Assembly: GCA_025558095.1 (NCBI GenBank)
Contig: JAIVFI010000047.1
Coordinates: 1-64,000, forward strand
Source: Hyaloraphidium curvatum
Lineage: Eukaryota; Monoblepharomycota; Hyaloraphidiomycetes; Hyaloraphidiales; Hyaloraphidiaceae
Length of the DNA stretch: 64,000 bases
Reading direction: 5' to 3'
In this document: positions 1 through 9,324 of the stretch, one piece after another
Layout: each line of letters starts with the position of its first letter
Position numbering within the stretch: position 1 is the first letter of the stretch
Translations under genes and position numbers: made by a program
The notes under the pieces: model-generated
What the model saw: the letters and a program-made list of their open reading frames with translations, nothing else
What the model was told of the DNA's origin: nothing
Database searches by the model: none

Positions 1-1
1 C

Positions 2-604
2 GCAGCGGCGGAGACTCGGAACGCCAAGGCCAACGCTACCCGGCTTCCGATTACCTTCCGCCCCGGCGACCTCGTGCTCATCTGGGGACCAGAACGACCG
101 CGCAAGGGCGAGCCGGGCAAGTTCGTCTCTCGTTATCTTGGGCCCTACCGCATCGAGGAGTCAGGCCACACCGACCTCACCTGGAAGTGTAGACACGTCT
201 ACGAGACCGACCACGTCACCACTGTGCATGTGGACCGGCTGGCGCGCTACAAGCCTTGGGAGTCGGCCACCTTCAACGCGCGCTCGTGGAACGCACGCGC
301 CCCGGAGCTCGCCGCCGGTGAAGAGCTCGATCTCTCGGAACCGGTGAACGAGTTCGAAGAGGAAATCGAGGTCGAGAACGCGCTTGGGAACGAGCAGGAG
401 TACACCGTCGAGGACATCGTCGGCCACGAGGGCCAGGGTCACGGACTCAAGTTCGAGGTCAAGTGGCGGGGCTTCGCTCGCACGACCAAGCTCCCTCTGG
501 ACATGTTGCACGGCGCCATAGGGATCGTCCGCGCCTATGCCGATCGCGTTGGTCTCCAGCTCCCGACGGGTCTCCCCAGGCGCATGCGGACTCGGCGTCG
601 CTAG
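2..604 (+). CDS. Ty3/gypsy retrotransposon polyprotein, C-terminal end (integrase tail plus chromodomain), partial
   Basis: The frame is open from base 2 to a TAG at 602-604, so the window enters an already running polyprotein. The first part reads like the end of a chromovirus integrase: the FRPGDLVLIWGP stretch, then GKFVSRYLGPYRI, then VHVDRLARYKPW, the usual strand-rich DNA-binding tail. Residues roughly 130-185 look like a chromodomain (YTVEDIVGHEG, then KFEVKWRGF, then a PLDMLHGA..IVRAYADRVGL helix), which in chromoviruses targets integration to marked chromatin. Gag, protease, reverse transcriptase and most of integrase lie upstream of the window. I see no stop or frameshift in the visible part, so this copy may be fairly young. 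It converges with a minus-strand gene whose stop is only about 70 bp away. Confidence 0.85.
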   Translation, partial: AAAETRNAKANATRLPITFRPGDLVLIWGPERPRKGEPGKFVSRYLGPYRIEESGHTDLTWKCRHVYETDHVTTVHVDRLARYKPWESATFNARSWNARAPELAAGEELDLSEPVNEFEEEIEVENALGNEQEYTVEDIVGHEGQGHGLKFEVKWRGFARTTKLPLDMLHGAIGIVRAYADRVGLQLPTGLPRRMRTRRR

Positions 605-674
605 TAACACCAACGACGTCTATCCGGTCACAGCACTACCATCTCTGTGCTCCGATCCCCGGCTTTTCACTGAC

Positions 675-1660
675 TCAAACCCGACGTACTACCTCGAGCC
701 TATCCTCGACCCCCTCGAACGCCAACTTGTGATACCCGGACTGAAAATGCGTGTTCAGATTGCCCAGGAGGCCCTTAGCCTTGTGCTTTACCAGATGGCA
801 CCACGGGAACGAGCATACCGCCACTTCGCCCTTGGTGGGGCTCCGGTACAGTTCGCCGGCGTACGTTCCGGCAATCTTCCATCGGAGGAAGGAGCCTGCC
901 GGCACGGCATCAGGGACCTTCTTCGTCACCCGTTCCGCCTTCAAGCCCCAGACCGGCGACGACTTCTTCATCTGGCACATTCAGTGACGATCAGCGCTTG
1001 TGGGGCGTACTCCCGTCGAGCCGTTCACCTGCGCAATCTGCTCCCGGGCCTCCCCGCGCTGCACCACATGCCCCTCGTCTTTACCTGAAGTTGCCGTTTG
1101 GGCCGTCTGGAAGGCGCTCCCTTGTTCAGTGGCGGCCTCGAAGTCGCCTAAGTGGTCCAGCTCCCAAGAGGGCGCATGAAGCGTGACTGACAGCACGGGG
1201 ACTTCGTCGGCCGCCTCGAGCTCCTCCCTCGAGTCCGCCGCCGACTCGCCCTCGCCGACGGAAGGCGCACCCTTCGACGACATCGCCGGCAGGAAGACGC
1301 CGGAGGTCCGGGTTGCGGCCGCGGCCGCGATCGGGTCGTTGCCTCTGGCCCCGCCAGCCTCGCGCAGCTTGGCGGTCCCGCCGGCCTCGCGCAGCTCGGC
1401 GACGAGCCGACGGAGCACTCGGACCTCGACAACGACGTTCCCAGCCTCTTCGGCCAGCGGCAACATCCCGCGCATGGCGGCCAGACGCACCAGTTGCAGG
1501 AAGCAGTCGACCACGTCGTCCTCCTGGCGCGGCGCTGAGCTCCCGTTCGAGGACCACGCCGCTACGCTCTTACCTTGGTGCACAGCAGGACGTCGAAGGT
1601 CGGCAACCGAACCTCGAACCACGAACTCGGCGGGACGACGTTCGGCAGCTCCGCACTCAT
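675..1660 (-). CDS. Spliced zinc-finger/coiled-coil gene, antisense to the retroelement
   Basis: Best model: exons 1574-1660, 1085-1523 and 675-895, which sum to 249 codons. The first intron (1524-1573, 50 nt) has a strong AAG/GTAAGAG donor and rejoins the frame exactly. The second (896-1084) is longer than most here and its acceptor is less certain. The middle exon encodes a leucine-rich helical stretch (VVEVRVLRRLVAELREAGG) that could dimerise. The last exon carries a zinc-finger-like pattern, C-x4-C-x16-H-x5-H (from VCSFPWC to THFQSGYH), loosely resembling BED or C2H2 fingers. I recognise no family. It ends about 70 bp from the pol stop and its start faces the 11-bp repeat array at 1801-1937, so it probably shares that promoter region with the ORF at 2029. 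Inference: a DNA-binding accessory protein of the element. Confidence 0.5.
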
Positions 1661-1800
1661 GACAGGCGCGGAGATCCCCCCAGCTCTTCTGGACCCTACG
1701 TCGCGATCCCCCGCGAGCGCTTTCGTCGACGCAATGGCGTACGGCCCTCGCTCGCGCCCCGTCCCCCGTGGCGGGGACTGGTGACCCGGTGTGCGGGCGA

Positions 1801-1937
1801 ACTCGCGGTCGACTCGACTCGCAGTTGACTCGCGGTTGACTCGCGGTTGGCTCGCGGTTGACTCGCAAGTGACTCGCGAGTCACTCGCGAGTCGCTCGCA
1901 AGTCACTCGCGAGCGACTTGCGATGCACTCGCGAGTT
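1801..1937. repeat. 11-bp palindromic tandem array A (consensus ACTCGCGAGTS)
   Basis: Eleven units in strict 11-bp register run from 1817 to 1937, with a slightly irregular lead-in from 1801. The core ACTCGCGAGT is its own reverse complement. Left units degrade toward ACTCGCGGTTG and right units are closest to the perfect palindrome. One unit per helical turn would place sites on one face of the DNA. The array lies between a minus-strand gene starting at 1660 and a plus-strand ORF starting at 2029, and ends 16 bp before a TATA-like box. Confidence 0.9.
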
Positions 1938-1952
1938 GCCTGCGCTTCGCAC

Positions 1953-1960
1953 CATATAAG
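1953..1960 (+). promoter_or_regulatory. TATA-like box CATATAAG downstream of array A
   Basis: CATATAAG lies about 16 bp after the last repeat unit and about 70 bp before the ATG at 2029, a sensible core-promoter position for that ORF. Confidence 0.55.
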
Positions 1961-2028
1961 CGGCGGACCACAGGAGGCCGCGGCCGCGGACTACGCACCC
2001 AACGTCGACCTCGCCGCTACCGTCTCCC

Positions 2029-3294
2029 ATGGCGACCCCCACGACTGCCGGCCACAACCTGCGGCCCCGCCGGCCGCATGTGGCCACGGCGCCGCCGCCG
2101 GCGACTGCGCCCGTCGCTGCGTTGCCTGGCGTCGTACCCCCGGACTATCGGTCGGCGCTTGCCTCCCTCTCGACCCGGCTGGACGACCTCCGGGCCGACC
2201 TCGACGTCAGACACTCCCAGACGACGGCCCACTTGCACAAGGTCGAGCAGGCCGCCTTCTCCGCGGTCATGCCCATCCGCGCAGCCCTCGACGCACTCCA
2301 CCCGGTGCTCAACACCCTCGTCAATGTCGGCAACCTGGAGCAGCACGCTCTTGACCGCGTAACGGCGACGCTCGAGCAGCAAGAGGCCCGCCTGGACGCC
2401 CAGATCCGCCAGCAGCGTGACGAGCTCCAGGTGGTCCTCAGTGGCCGCCACCGCGAACTTGAGTTCGCCGTCACCGCCTTGCGCCGGACCGACGACGCTC
2501 GTCTCGGTGCCATCGAGACGCAGCTCGACCGGCTTGCGTTGGTGCTCGAGGCTCAACGTCAGAACTTCAACGGCATTCTCCTGGTGGACGAAGCTACCAT
2601 CGAGGAGTTGAGGGAGTTCGGCTCTTCCCTCGCCGGGCTGGTTGCTCAGACCGGGACCAACCTCGAAACCACCATCGAGACCGTCGTCGAGACCAATCTC
2701 GCCCGTCACAACAATGGCCCCATGGCGGAGTTTGCGGCCGACCTCAAGAGCGTCCTGGCGGCCCATCTGCAGCGATTTGGGTCGGAGCAGCACAAGCAGC
2801 TCATGCTTTCAGCTCAAGACCACACCACGCTCCTCACGGCCGGCCTGAACGCGCAGCGCGAGCACTTCACCAAGACCGCCGACGAGCAACGGGCCCTCCT
2901 GCGTCGCTTCCTCGGCAATCAAGTGGCTCCCCTGGCGGGGCAAACGACGCCCGCCGTGGTCACCTCCACGCCGGTCGGCCGCGTCAAGGACGAGGACCTC
3001 GTCACCTCCGACGATGAGGCTGGGGATATGCAACCTCCAGCTCCTCGCCCCGAGAGCGTGTCCAGCAGCGACGCCTCCTCCATCGTCTCGCAGGACGACG
3101 GCCTCTTGGCCGCCCTGTACGACGACATCCCGGCCGCTCCCTACAAGTCGACCATGCCCCCGGTCTACACCCCCTCGGCCGCGGACGGCTCAGCCGTGCA
3201 TGCCGCCTTCGCTCTCGACTTTACCCGCCGGCTCCGCGCCCCGCCGCCGAGCGACGACGAGGCGGACGCCGACGTCGACTTTGAGGACGCCTAA
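2029..3294 (+). CDS. Intronless coiled-coil ORF with acidic tail, probable element-associated protein
   Basis: 421 codons from an ATG directly after the TATA-bearing leader. Residues ~1-40 are Pro/Ala-rich. About 45-300 is heptad-rich helix (for example LASLSTRLDDLRADLD, LDRVTATLEQQEARLDAQI), likely a long coiled coil. The last ~100 residues are Ser/Asp/Pro-rich and end in a DEADADVDFEDA acidic tail. I see no enzyme motif, zinc knuckle, signal peptide or membrane segment. The lack of introns in an intron-rich neighbourhood, and a promoter sharing its repeat with the TATA element near 3620, argue that it belongs to the retroelement or to a related unit. It could be a structural (gag-like) protein or an accessory factor; I do not recognise it. 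Confidence 0.65.
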   Translation: MATPTTAGHNLRPRRPHVATAPPPATAPVAALPGVVPPDYRSALASLSTRLDDLRADLDVRHSQTTAHLHKVEQAAFSAVMPIRAALDALHPVLNTLVNVGNLEQHALDRVTATLEQQEARLDAQIRQQRDELQVVLSGRHRELEFAVTALRRTDDARLGAIETQLDRLALVLEAQRQNFNGILLVDEATIEELREFGSSLAGLVAQTGTNLETTIETVVETNLARHNNGPMAEFAADLKSVLAAHLQRFGSEQHKQLMLSAQDHTTLLTAGLNAQREHFTKTADEQRALLRRFLGNQVAPLAGQTTPAVVTSTPVGRVKDEDLVTSDDEAGDMQPPAPRPESVSSSDASSIVSQDDGLLAALYDDIPAAPYKSTMPPVYTPSAADGSAVHAAFALDFTRRLRAPPPSDDEADADVDFEDA

Positions 3295-3510
3295 GCCACC
3301 CTTCGGCCCTACACTCTCCAACATCTGTTGTCTCCACCTCGGCCTTCAACATCTTCTACTGCAAGCATGACGTCACTCCGCGGAGGAGCTTCGATTTCGT
3401 GGCGCCGAGGGCGGCGCCTTCTTTTGGGTGGGGGCGTGCGAAGGTACAGGACGTCTGACATTCGGACAAGGGTATTTTCATTTTCGGTTCGGAGGCGTGG
3501 AGGCGTCGGT

Positions 3511-3598
3511 CCTCGCGATCGACTCGTGATCGACTCGCGATCGACTCGCGAGTGACTCGCGAGTCACTCGCGAGCGACTCGCGAGCGACTCGCAAGTG
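3511..3598. repeat. 11-bp palindromic tandem array B, same unit as array A
   Basis: Eight units in exact 11-bp register, consensus ACTCGCGAGYS; units at 3544, 3555, 3566 and 3577 all carry ACTCGCGAG. It uses the same palindromic core as array A about 1.7 kb upstream, and like A it stops a couple of dozen bases before a TATA box. Sequences after the two TATA boxes do not look alike, so it is the array-plus-TATA design that is shared rather than a long duplicated block. Confidence 0.9.
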
Positions 3599-3622
3599 AC
3601 TCGGCACAGCCACCCTCCTGGG

Positions 3623-3630
3623 ATATATAA
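3623..3630 (+). promoter_or_regulatory. TATA box ATATATAA downstream of array B
   Basis: A strong TATA element about 24 bp after array B, pointing rightward. No plus-strand gene follows, because the next gene is minus-strand and ends at 3875. This fits an LTR promoter better than a cellular one. Confidence 0.6.
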
Positions 3631-3874
3631 AGAGCGGGACATGTAACAGTACAATCTTGATCGCCAGTTGACTCTACGTGCTCTCCGTGTCGTTCGACCA
3701 CCGTGCGGAACCCCGCCCGGCCGGATCCTCGTTCTGAGAGCCCTTGGGACGCACCCCGGGAGACATCCCGTAACCTCTTTCCCCCGGCTACAGTCAAGTA
3801 TCTTCAGCGCTGTTCGCTTATTCATATTCAGGGCCTATCCGACCCGAAGAGCCGAGCGGGATTCGCGCGCCGGG

Positions 3875-6136
3875 TTAGAGCTTCAGGCCCGGTTCCGACC
3901 CGGACCGTCGCACTCCGATCTTGCCGGCCGGCAACGGGATGACGGCGGTCGGCATCACAACCGTGGGAGCCACGAGGGCGGCCTCGTTCGGCCAAGGCGC
4001 CGCTGCCGTCGATACCGTGCTCATCTCAGGGATGGCGGAGGGAGGGTCGTTGCTGGGGACGGGGAAGGCGTCGTCGGCTTTGGGCATGCTCATGACTGAG
4101 GGATCCCAGGTCAGCGTCGAGCCCTGGATGTCCTTCCACTTCTCCTGCGAATCCTCCTCGGAGGAGGCGTCGGTCTTATGATCGGCCGCGGCGGCGCGCT
4201 TCCTCTTCATGCCGTAGTACGTCAGGCCGCCGATCGCACCCAGCGCCACCACCCCGCCCACGACGCCGCCGACAATGGCGCCGATGTTGCTCGGGGGCGG
4301 CGGAGGCGGCGGGGCCGCGGAGGAGGCCGAGACAGTCCATAGTCCGGCCTGCGCGCTCGAGCACGAGCCAAGGGTCACTGGCCCCTCGGATGGGACCTGC
4401 AGGCAGCCGGCCGAGGCGCCGAGGTTGGCATTCATGACCTTGGTGGTGCCCGAGGAGTTGAAGAGCGTCCAGTACGGAAGCGCGCCGACCTGCCGCCGCC
4501 GGCGCCCCGCGGATCCGCCAGGGCAGCTTTCGTCGAGCACCGAAGCCGTGGTGCCGGATCGGCGCACTTGGAGGCAAGAAGACCCGCGCTGCAGCAGGAT
4601 GGCCGACGAATCGGGCACCCGGCCGACGGCATACTCGCCCGAAGATCCATCAGCAAGCGAGCACTCCGGGTTGCAAGAGAGACCTTTGGCACCGGAGGCA
4701 ATGAAGATCTTGGAGCCGGGTTCGATCGTCACGGATGTCGCCCCTGCGGGAAGGACGACGGCGGAGCTTGGAACGCTGGCAAAAGTTGTGCCCGAGCCGA
4801 CAGTCGATGTAGCACCTGCGACGGGTGCACTTGAAGTCGTGGCAAAAACGGAGCTCGTGGTGGCCAGCAGGGAGGTCCTTGAAGACGGGACGAGGAACGT
4901 CGAGGTAACGAAAACAGCATTCGAGGTGGATATTGGCCGGAACTGGCAGACGCTGGACGAGCAGCCCGTCGAGTCTGCAGGGCAGCTCGCCCCGCATCGC
5001 CCGCAATGGTTCCGGTCCGAGTCGGTCGAGACGCAGAAGCCGTTGCAGTTGGTGAGCCCTCTGGGGCAGACGCATCTGCCGCCCGAGCACGACTGTCCGC
5101 TGGGACACGCAGTGCCACATTTTCCGCAGTTTTGCGCGTTGGAATCGAGCACGACGCAATTGACGGAGCTCTCGCTGCCGCAGTTTGTCTGGCCGCTGGG
5201 GCAAGTTGGACGGAACTGGCAAGCGCCCGAGGAGCAACCGATTGAATCCGTGGGGCAGCTGTTGCCGCAGTGCCCTGAGCAACAAAAAGATGAGAAAGAT
5301 GCGCTGGCTGTGTGCAGGTTGTTGTGGCTTACCGCAATTGTTGCGATCCGAGCTGGTGGCGACGCAATAGCCGCCACATTCCTTCTGCCCGCTCGGACAG
5401 TAGCAGTTGCGGCCCGAGTTGCCGTCCGACGTGAAGCCCGGGTTGCAGGTGCATGATCCGCCCGTGCACGACGAGAAAGCACCGCAGTTGACTCCCGCGC
5501 AAGGATCGATTGGACGGCAGTTCCTTCCGTCGTTGGAAGACGAGGTGTAGCCGGAGTTGCAGGTGCACGTCCCGCCGGAGCAGGAAGAGTAATCGCCGCA
5601 GTTGACGTTGGCGCAGGGATTGGCTGGCGGAGGCGGAGGACCAGCTCCAACACAGCGGCCACTGGAGCACTGCGCAGAGATCCCAAGTCAGCGATGCACG
5701 GAAGTAGTCTACCGAAACCACAAAGCAGCACCGATTCTCCAGCCCCACATCTGTTGTTCAGTGACCCACAATGTAAGTCATTGTTGTCGAAGTCGAAATA
5801 CTTCATACAAAACACGTCGTATGCTGGGCCATCACTGCAAAGGCATCTTGACAAAGCGCGAACACATTGATCAAACAGAGGGCCAGGACAGTCGCCATCG
5901 GAGTTGCATGGAATGTAACATAGGCCGGCGGGATCAGAACACTGAGGAAACGACCATCAATAAAGGGTGACCTCCTTTTACCATGTGCTCACCTTCCACC
6001 CTGTTGGACACCCGTTCTTGCATAAGGGGTACTTCTGGCTCTCTACCACTTGCGCAGAGCCCAACAAGAAAGAGAACACAACGAAAATGACCGCCATCTT
6101 GCTGCCGGTGAAGAGTTGCGTGCCGGTCGTGGTCAT
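3875..6136 (-). CDS. Secreted or cell-surface Cys-rich protein with one membrane span
   Basis: Exons 5993-6136, 5732-5941, 5333-5669 and 3875-5274 (introns 51, 62 and 58 nt) give 697 codons. A hydrophobic signal-like segment (VIFVVFSFLLGSAQVV) follows the start; a second in-frame ATG at 6097 would also work. The ectodomain has EGF-like pieces (CSGGTCTCNSGYTSS, CTGGSCTCNPGFTSD) and then three repeats of the NCGKCGTACPSGQSC type seen in fungal and bacterial surface proteins. A Ser/Thr-rich stalk and a ricin-like or otherwise folded region with several Cys follow. One transmembrane helix (IGAIVGGVVGGVVALGAIGG) is followed by basic KRKR and a ~110-aa cytoplasmic tail. I infer a type I surface protein or sensor; no catalytic motif is visible. 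It is divergent from another secreted Cys-rich gene at 7232. Confidence 0.85.
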
Positions 6137-7231
6137 TGTGATCCTACGCAGCAGAATGGGCATTCGCGGACAAGCCAAGGCCAAGACACGTCTCTCGAGG
6201 TGGTGCAGGCAGGTAGCGAAAAACAAGCAAGGAGATCCTTCTAGGGCCTCCGGGATCTTCGGGACTTGCGGCGCGGCCGTAGTGGCCCGTCGAAGCGACA
6301 GCCCAGGAAGACGCCGAAGTGATGAAATGCGGCCGAGCCTCAAGAGTCCTCACCGCGCCGAAGGTCCGCAGCCGCCACCGGGTCCGTTTCCGCGAGGGGC
6401 AACGACTTCCGAGCGGCGTAGCAGCGCCGACCGGTCTTCTCCTCCGCGCGAGATGCCTGCACTTCGTTTGATTGACTGAAACTGGCTGAGACAAAGCCAA
6501 AATCGGGCCCGCCCTTAGCCCCGCCGTTGCGGCTGTACCGGCTTACGTCGATCCCGGATCATCCGCCGACGCATTGTAATTTTGTTCCGCGCCTGCTGCG
6601 GGCGTCTCGTGGCCCCCGTCCTCGCCCCACGGCCCCCGCGCAAGGCTGACGCCCCATCCAACCAGTCCCCCTCCCCTCCCTGCCTTCCTCCCAACTCCGA
6701 TAGCGATTCTCGCCGTACGCCCACGGCGCCTATCACCTCCCGACGCCCCATCCACCCTTCCCTCCCCGCGATCACACCCCCCTCCTCGCGCACAACCCTA
6801 CCAACGCCAAAGCCAAATCGCCAAATCGGTTATCGTGCCGACCTGCCCGCGATCAGGAAAAGTTCGCCGAGCGTCAGAAATAGGCTTTGCGTCTATCGCC
6901 CGCGAGTAGCGCCCCGCCGCCGCACGCTGCTGCGGTCCCTCGGACAGCGATCACGGAAGTCTGTCAATCACGGAAAAGTCAGTCAATCACGAAGTCAATC
7001 AAGTCAATCAGAGGCTGGCAGCATCTGCGCAAGTCACTTCTGAGGCAGTCTCGCCGAAACCGAGCCCAAAGGGGCCCTGCGAGGTTGGTGCCGCGCGCGC
7101 GTTCGGCGGAACGGTCGGCGGCGCGTGCTGGACCCACCCGTCCGTCTCCGCCACCCAAGGCCGACCTGACGCTCCTCCACTGCCACCGCCAGCCTGCTTA
7201 CCTCCCCGCCCTTCCGCTATCAGCAAAGAAA
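6137..7231. other. Shared upstream region of two divergent surface/secreted genes
   Basis: About 1.1 kb without a convincing gene. The notable feature is a cluster of GTCAATCA copies at 6963, 6982, 6994 and 7003, with TCACGGAA at 6951 and 6968. They lie about 230-280 bp before the ATG at 7232 and resemble a regulatory site cluster. The rest is pyrimidine-rich leader-like sequence. A short open frame at 6582-7043 is low-complexity and not supported. Confidence 0.5.
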
Positions 7232-8110
7232 ATGGTCCGCTTCGTGATCCTGCTCGCTTTGGCCCTGCTCGCCGCTGCGGCCGCCCCGGTTTCGGCACAG
7301 TCCTACTTGCAGGGCTGCGGGTTCGGGTTCTCCTGCTGCGGCGAACCGCTTTCGAGATTGCAAAATCAAACGCTCATAAGCTGCGATACAGCCTGCAAGT
7401 CGGATGATTACTGCTACCTATACAACTTCAAGATGGACACGGGGGACTGCATCTTCTTCCCGGCCAAGTGCGGCGGCAGCGGCAGGGCCAACCTCACAGG
7501 CTGGATGTTCAACGGCTACCCCGGGCAGTGCCCCGATCGGGACGGCCTTTGCAACCAGCCGCTGCGTTACGCCGCCTGCGGCTTCGGCCGGCAGTGCTGC
7601 GACGTCCCACTGGCCTACTCCCTGGCGTCGAGCCGCCAGGAATGCGAGCTCTCGTGCGACATGGATCTCAACTGCCGGGTCATTGCGTACAGCTCCTCCA
7701 CGAGCTTGTGCTACCGCTACGGCCACACGTGCACCAACTACCGGGCGGTCCCCGGATGGGCCCTCAGCGCCAAGCCCGGCGCCGGCCTCTGCCCCGCCCG
7801 CTCCGGATGCAAGGTCAACCTCCGCATCAACGTCCCTAACCGCACCGTCAAGAGGGGCCAGCACGTCACGCTGACCGCCACGGCTTCCAACGCGGACACG
7901 GGTCGCGCCGTGGCCAGCATCCAGATCGTCTTCCTGATCGGCCCGATCGTAGTCGGTAGGGCAAACACCAACCGCCAGGGGGTGGCCAGCCTGCGGTACA
8001 GGTACCCCGCGAGCCAGTCGCTGGGGAGGAGGCAGATCACGGCGAGGTTCGCGGGTTCCAGCAGCTTCAATGCCGGGTCCGCGAACGCGACCCTGCAAGT
8101 GAACCGTTGA
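7232..8110 (+). CDS. Secreted protein with two Cys-rich modules and an Ig-like C-terminal domain
   Basis: 292 residues, no intron. The ATG is chosen because it starts a clear signal peptide (MVRFVILLALALLAAAAAP, likely cut after VSA). Two tandem Cys modules follow, each starting GFGFSCC or GFGRQCC and containing six to eight Cys, roughly residues 25-95 and 105-185; they look PAN/Apple-like or WSC-like. The last ~95 residues (KVNLRINVPNRTVKRGQHV onward, then NRQGVASLRYRYP) resemble a bacterial-type Ig-like fold. A role in cell-wall or carbohydrate binding is inference. It is divergent from the surface protein at 3875-6136, and the two may share regulation. Confidence 0.85.
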   Translation: MVRFVILLALALLAAAAAPVSAQSYLQGCGFGFSCCGEPLSRLQNQTLISCDTACKSDDYCYLYNFKMDTGDCIFFPAKCGGSGRANLTGWMFNGYPGQCPDRDGLCNQPLRYAACGFGRQCCDVPLAYSLASSRQECELSCDMDLNCRVIAYSSSTSLCYRYGHTCTNYRAVPGWALSAKPGAGLCPARSGCKVNLRINVPNRTVKRGQHVTLTATASNADTGRAVASIQIVFLIGPIVVGRANTNRQGVASLRYRYPASQSLGRRQITARFAGSSSFNAGSANATLQVNR

Positions 8111-8466
8111 TCCGGCCCCTGTGCGATACTTGCAATTGGATTTCTTTCGGATGGTGCAATCGTCTCGCATGAAGTGCGGTTGGGATTGTCGACCCCGAGT
8201 GTAGTGTTCTAGTGGAAACGGTGTGACTAAATTGATTTATCATCCGCAAGCGTCACGCTTCGGGACCGCGCCCTTCTCGGCCGCCGCGCCGTCCTGCCCT
8301 CCGCCTCCCCGAACCCGCGATCCCGCGCGCCTTCCATCTGCTGCACACCGTGCGAATCCGATCCGGTGCTCCCGGCGCGCCGATCCGATGCCGCCCAATG
8401 TCCGTGCCCCGGGAGCGACCGATAAGCATCCCAGCGTCTTCGCCCGAGCCCCGTCCCTCGCCGCGA
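8111..8466. other. Convergent intergenic region
   Basis: Lies between two convergent stops. It holds C-rich tracts such as CCCTCCCTCCCCC near 8510 just inside the next gene's end. I see no gene or RNA here. Confidence 0.4.
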
Positions 8467-9324
8467 TCAGCGCCCCCTCCTTGCCCACAACCCCACCAAC
8501 CCCCCTCCCTCCCCCTCCCTCCCCCTCAACCCATCCCAGAAACCCTCGTCCACGCCTTCCTCCTCCGACACCTGCTGATCCAATACCGGTCTGACGAACC
8601 TGAACTCCTCGAACCCGGCCGCCGCGAAGCACGCGCGGACGGTGTCGGGCGAGAGGTAGTAGTTCTCCAGCTCGAACGACGACACATCCGTCGCCAGCGC
8701 GGCGTCCGGAACCGTGGGATCCGACGCGGCTAGCGCCGCCTCGCGGATGTCCAAAGGCCGCGAGAAGATCCGGTACACGACCGAGTCCCCGTCGCGCCGT
8801 TCCCCGGACGCGTTGTCCGCGCGGGGCTGCCACCGCTTGACGAACCCGTACCTCCCGTGCGCGCCGTAACTTTCCACGGGATCGAACGGGCCGTCGTTGA
8901 ACCCCACGAACGCGCCCCCCGGGGCCAGGTTCGAGAAGGCGGTCCGCAGCATCGCCGTGAGCTCCTCCTCGCCGCGGGCGTAGTTCAACAAATAGCTGGC
9001 CACGACGGCGTCGAACCCCCCGCCTTCCACCACCCCGCACGTGCGTGCGTCGCCCACATGGTACGTTGGCCCGCCGCCCTCCTCCACCGCGCGCGCGACC
9101 ATCGCCGGCGACAGGTCGACGCCCACCACCTGCGCGCCCATGGCGGCGAAGCGGCGGGCCCAGGTGCCGTCGCCGCACGCGAGGTCGAGCACCCTTCGGC
9201 CCGAGATGGGGGGGAGCAGGGAGAGGAGGGTGGGGAGTTCGGTGGCGCGGCGGAAGGGGAGGCCCTTTGAGCGGGAATAGAGGGGGGCGAGGGGAGGGTT
9301 GTATTGGTCGTCGGGGGCGGGCAT
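8467..9324 (-). CDS. SAM-dependent class I methyltransferase
   Basis: 285 residues, single exon, starting at the ATG that gives MPAPDDQYNPP. Motif I is textbook: VLDLACGDGTWARRFAAMG at about residues 45-63, followed by VVGVDLSPAMV with the acidic residue that binds the SAM ribose. Later come TYHVGDARTC and FDAVVASYLLNY (motifs II-III), then a LAPGGAFVGFND strand. This places it in the Methyltransf_11/25 group of small-molecule methylases. The substrate cannot be told. The open frame runs upstream for over 1 kb, but that extension is Pro/Arg-rich GC-driven sequence and was not included. It converges with the secreted gene at 7232. Confidence 0.85.
   Translation of the reverse strand: MPAPDDQYNPPLAPLYSRSKGLPFRRATELPTLLSLLPPISGRRVLDLACGDGTWARRFAAMGAQVVGVDLSPAMVARAVEEGGGPTYHVGDARTCGVVEGGGFDAVVASYLLNYARGEEELTAMLRTAFSNLAPGGAFVGFNDGPFDPVESYGAHGRYGFVKRWQPRADNASGERRDGDSVVYRIFSRPLDIREAALAASDPTVPDAALATDVSSFELENYYLSPDTVRACFAAAGFEEFRFVRPVLDQQVSEEEGVDEGFWDGLRGREGEGGGLVGLWARRGR

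Larger units (their letters stand above)
3437..3830 (+). mobile_element. Candidate 3' LTR of the Ty3/gypsy-like element
   Basis: A G-rich tract (GGGTGGGGGCG, 3426-3436), like a polypurine primer, is followed by TG at 3437. Next come a repeat array, a TATA box at 3623 and a leader-like segment, ending in CA at 3829-3830 just before the next gene's stop. This order (U3 array, TATA, R-U5) is what an LTR would show. There is no second LTR in the window to compare with and I could not confirm a target-site duplication, so the ends are guesses. Confidence 0.3.

Noticed and set aside
981-1868. Single-exon reading of the antisense zinc-finger gene running into the repeat array
   Set aside because: The N-terminal part is just translated 11-bp repeat. 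The AAG/GTAAGAG donor and a 50-nt intron give a better start at 1660.
1801-3609. CRISPR array
   Set aside because: Units are contiguous 11-bp repeats with no spacers, in a eukaryotic genome.
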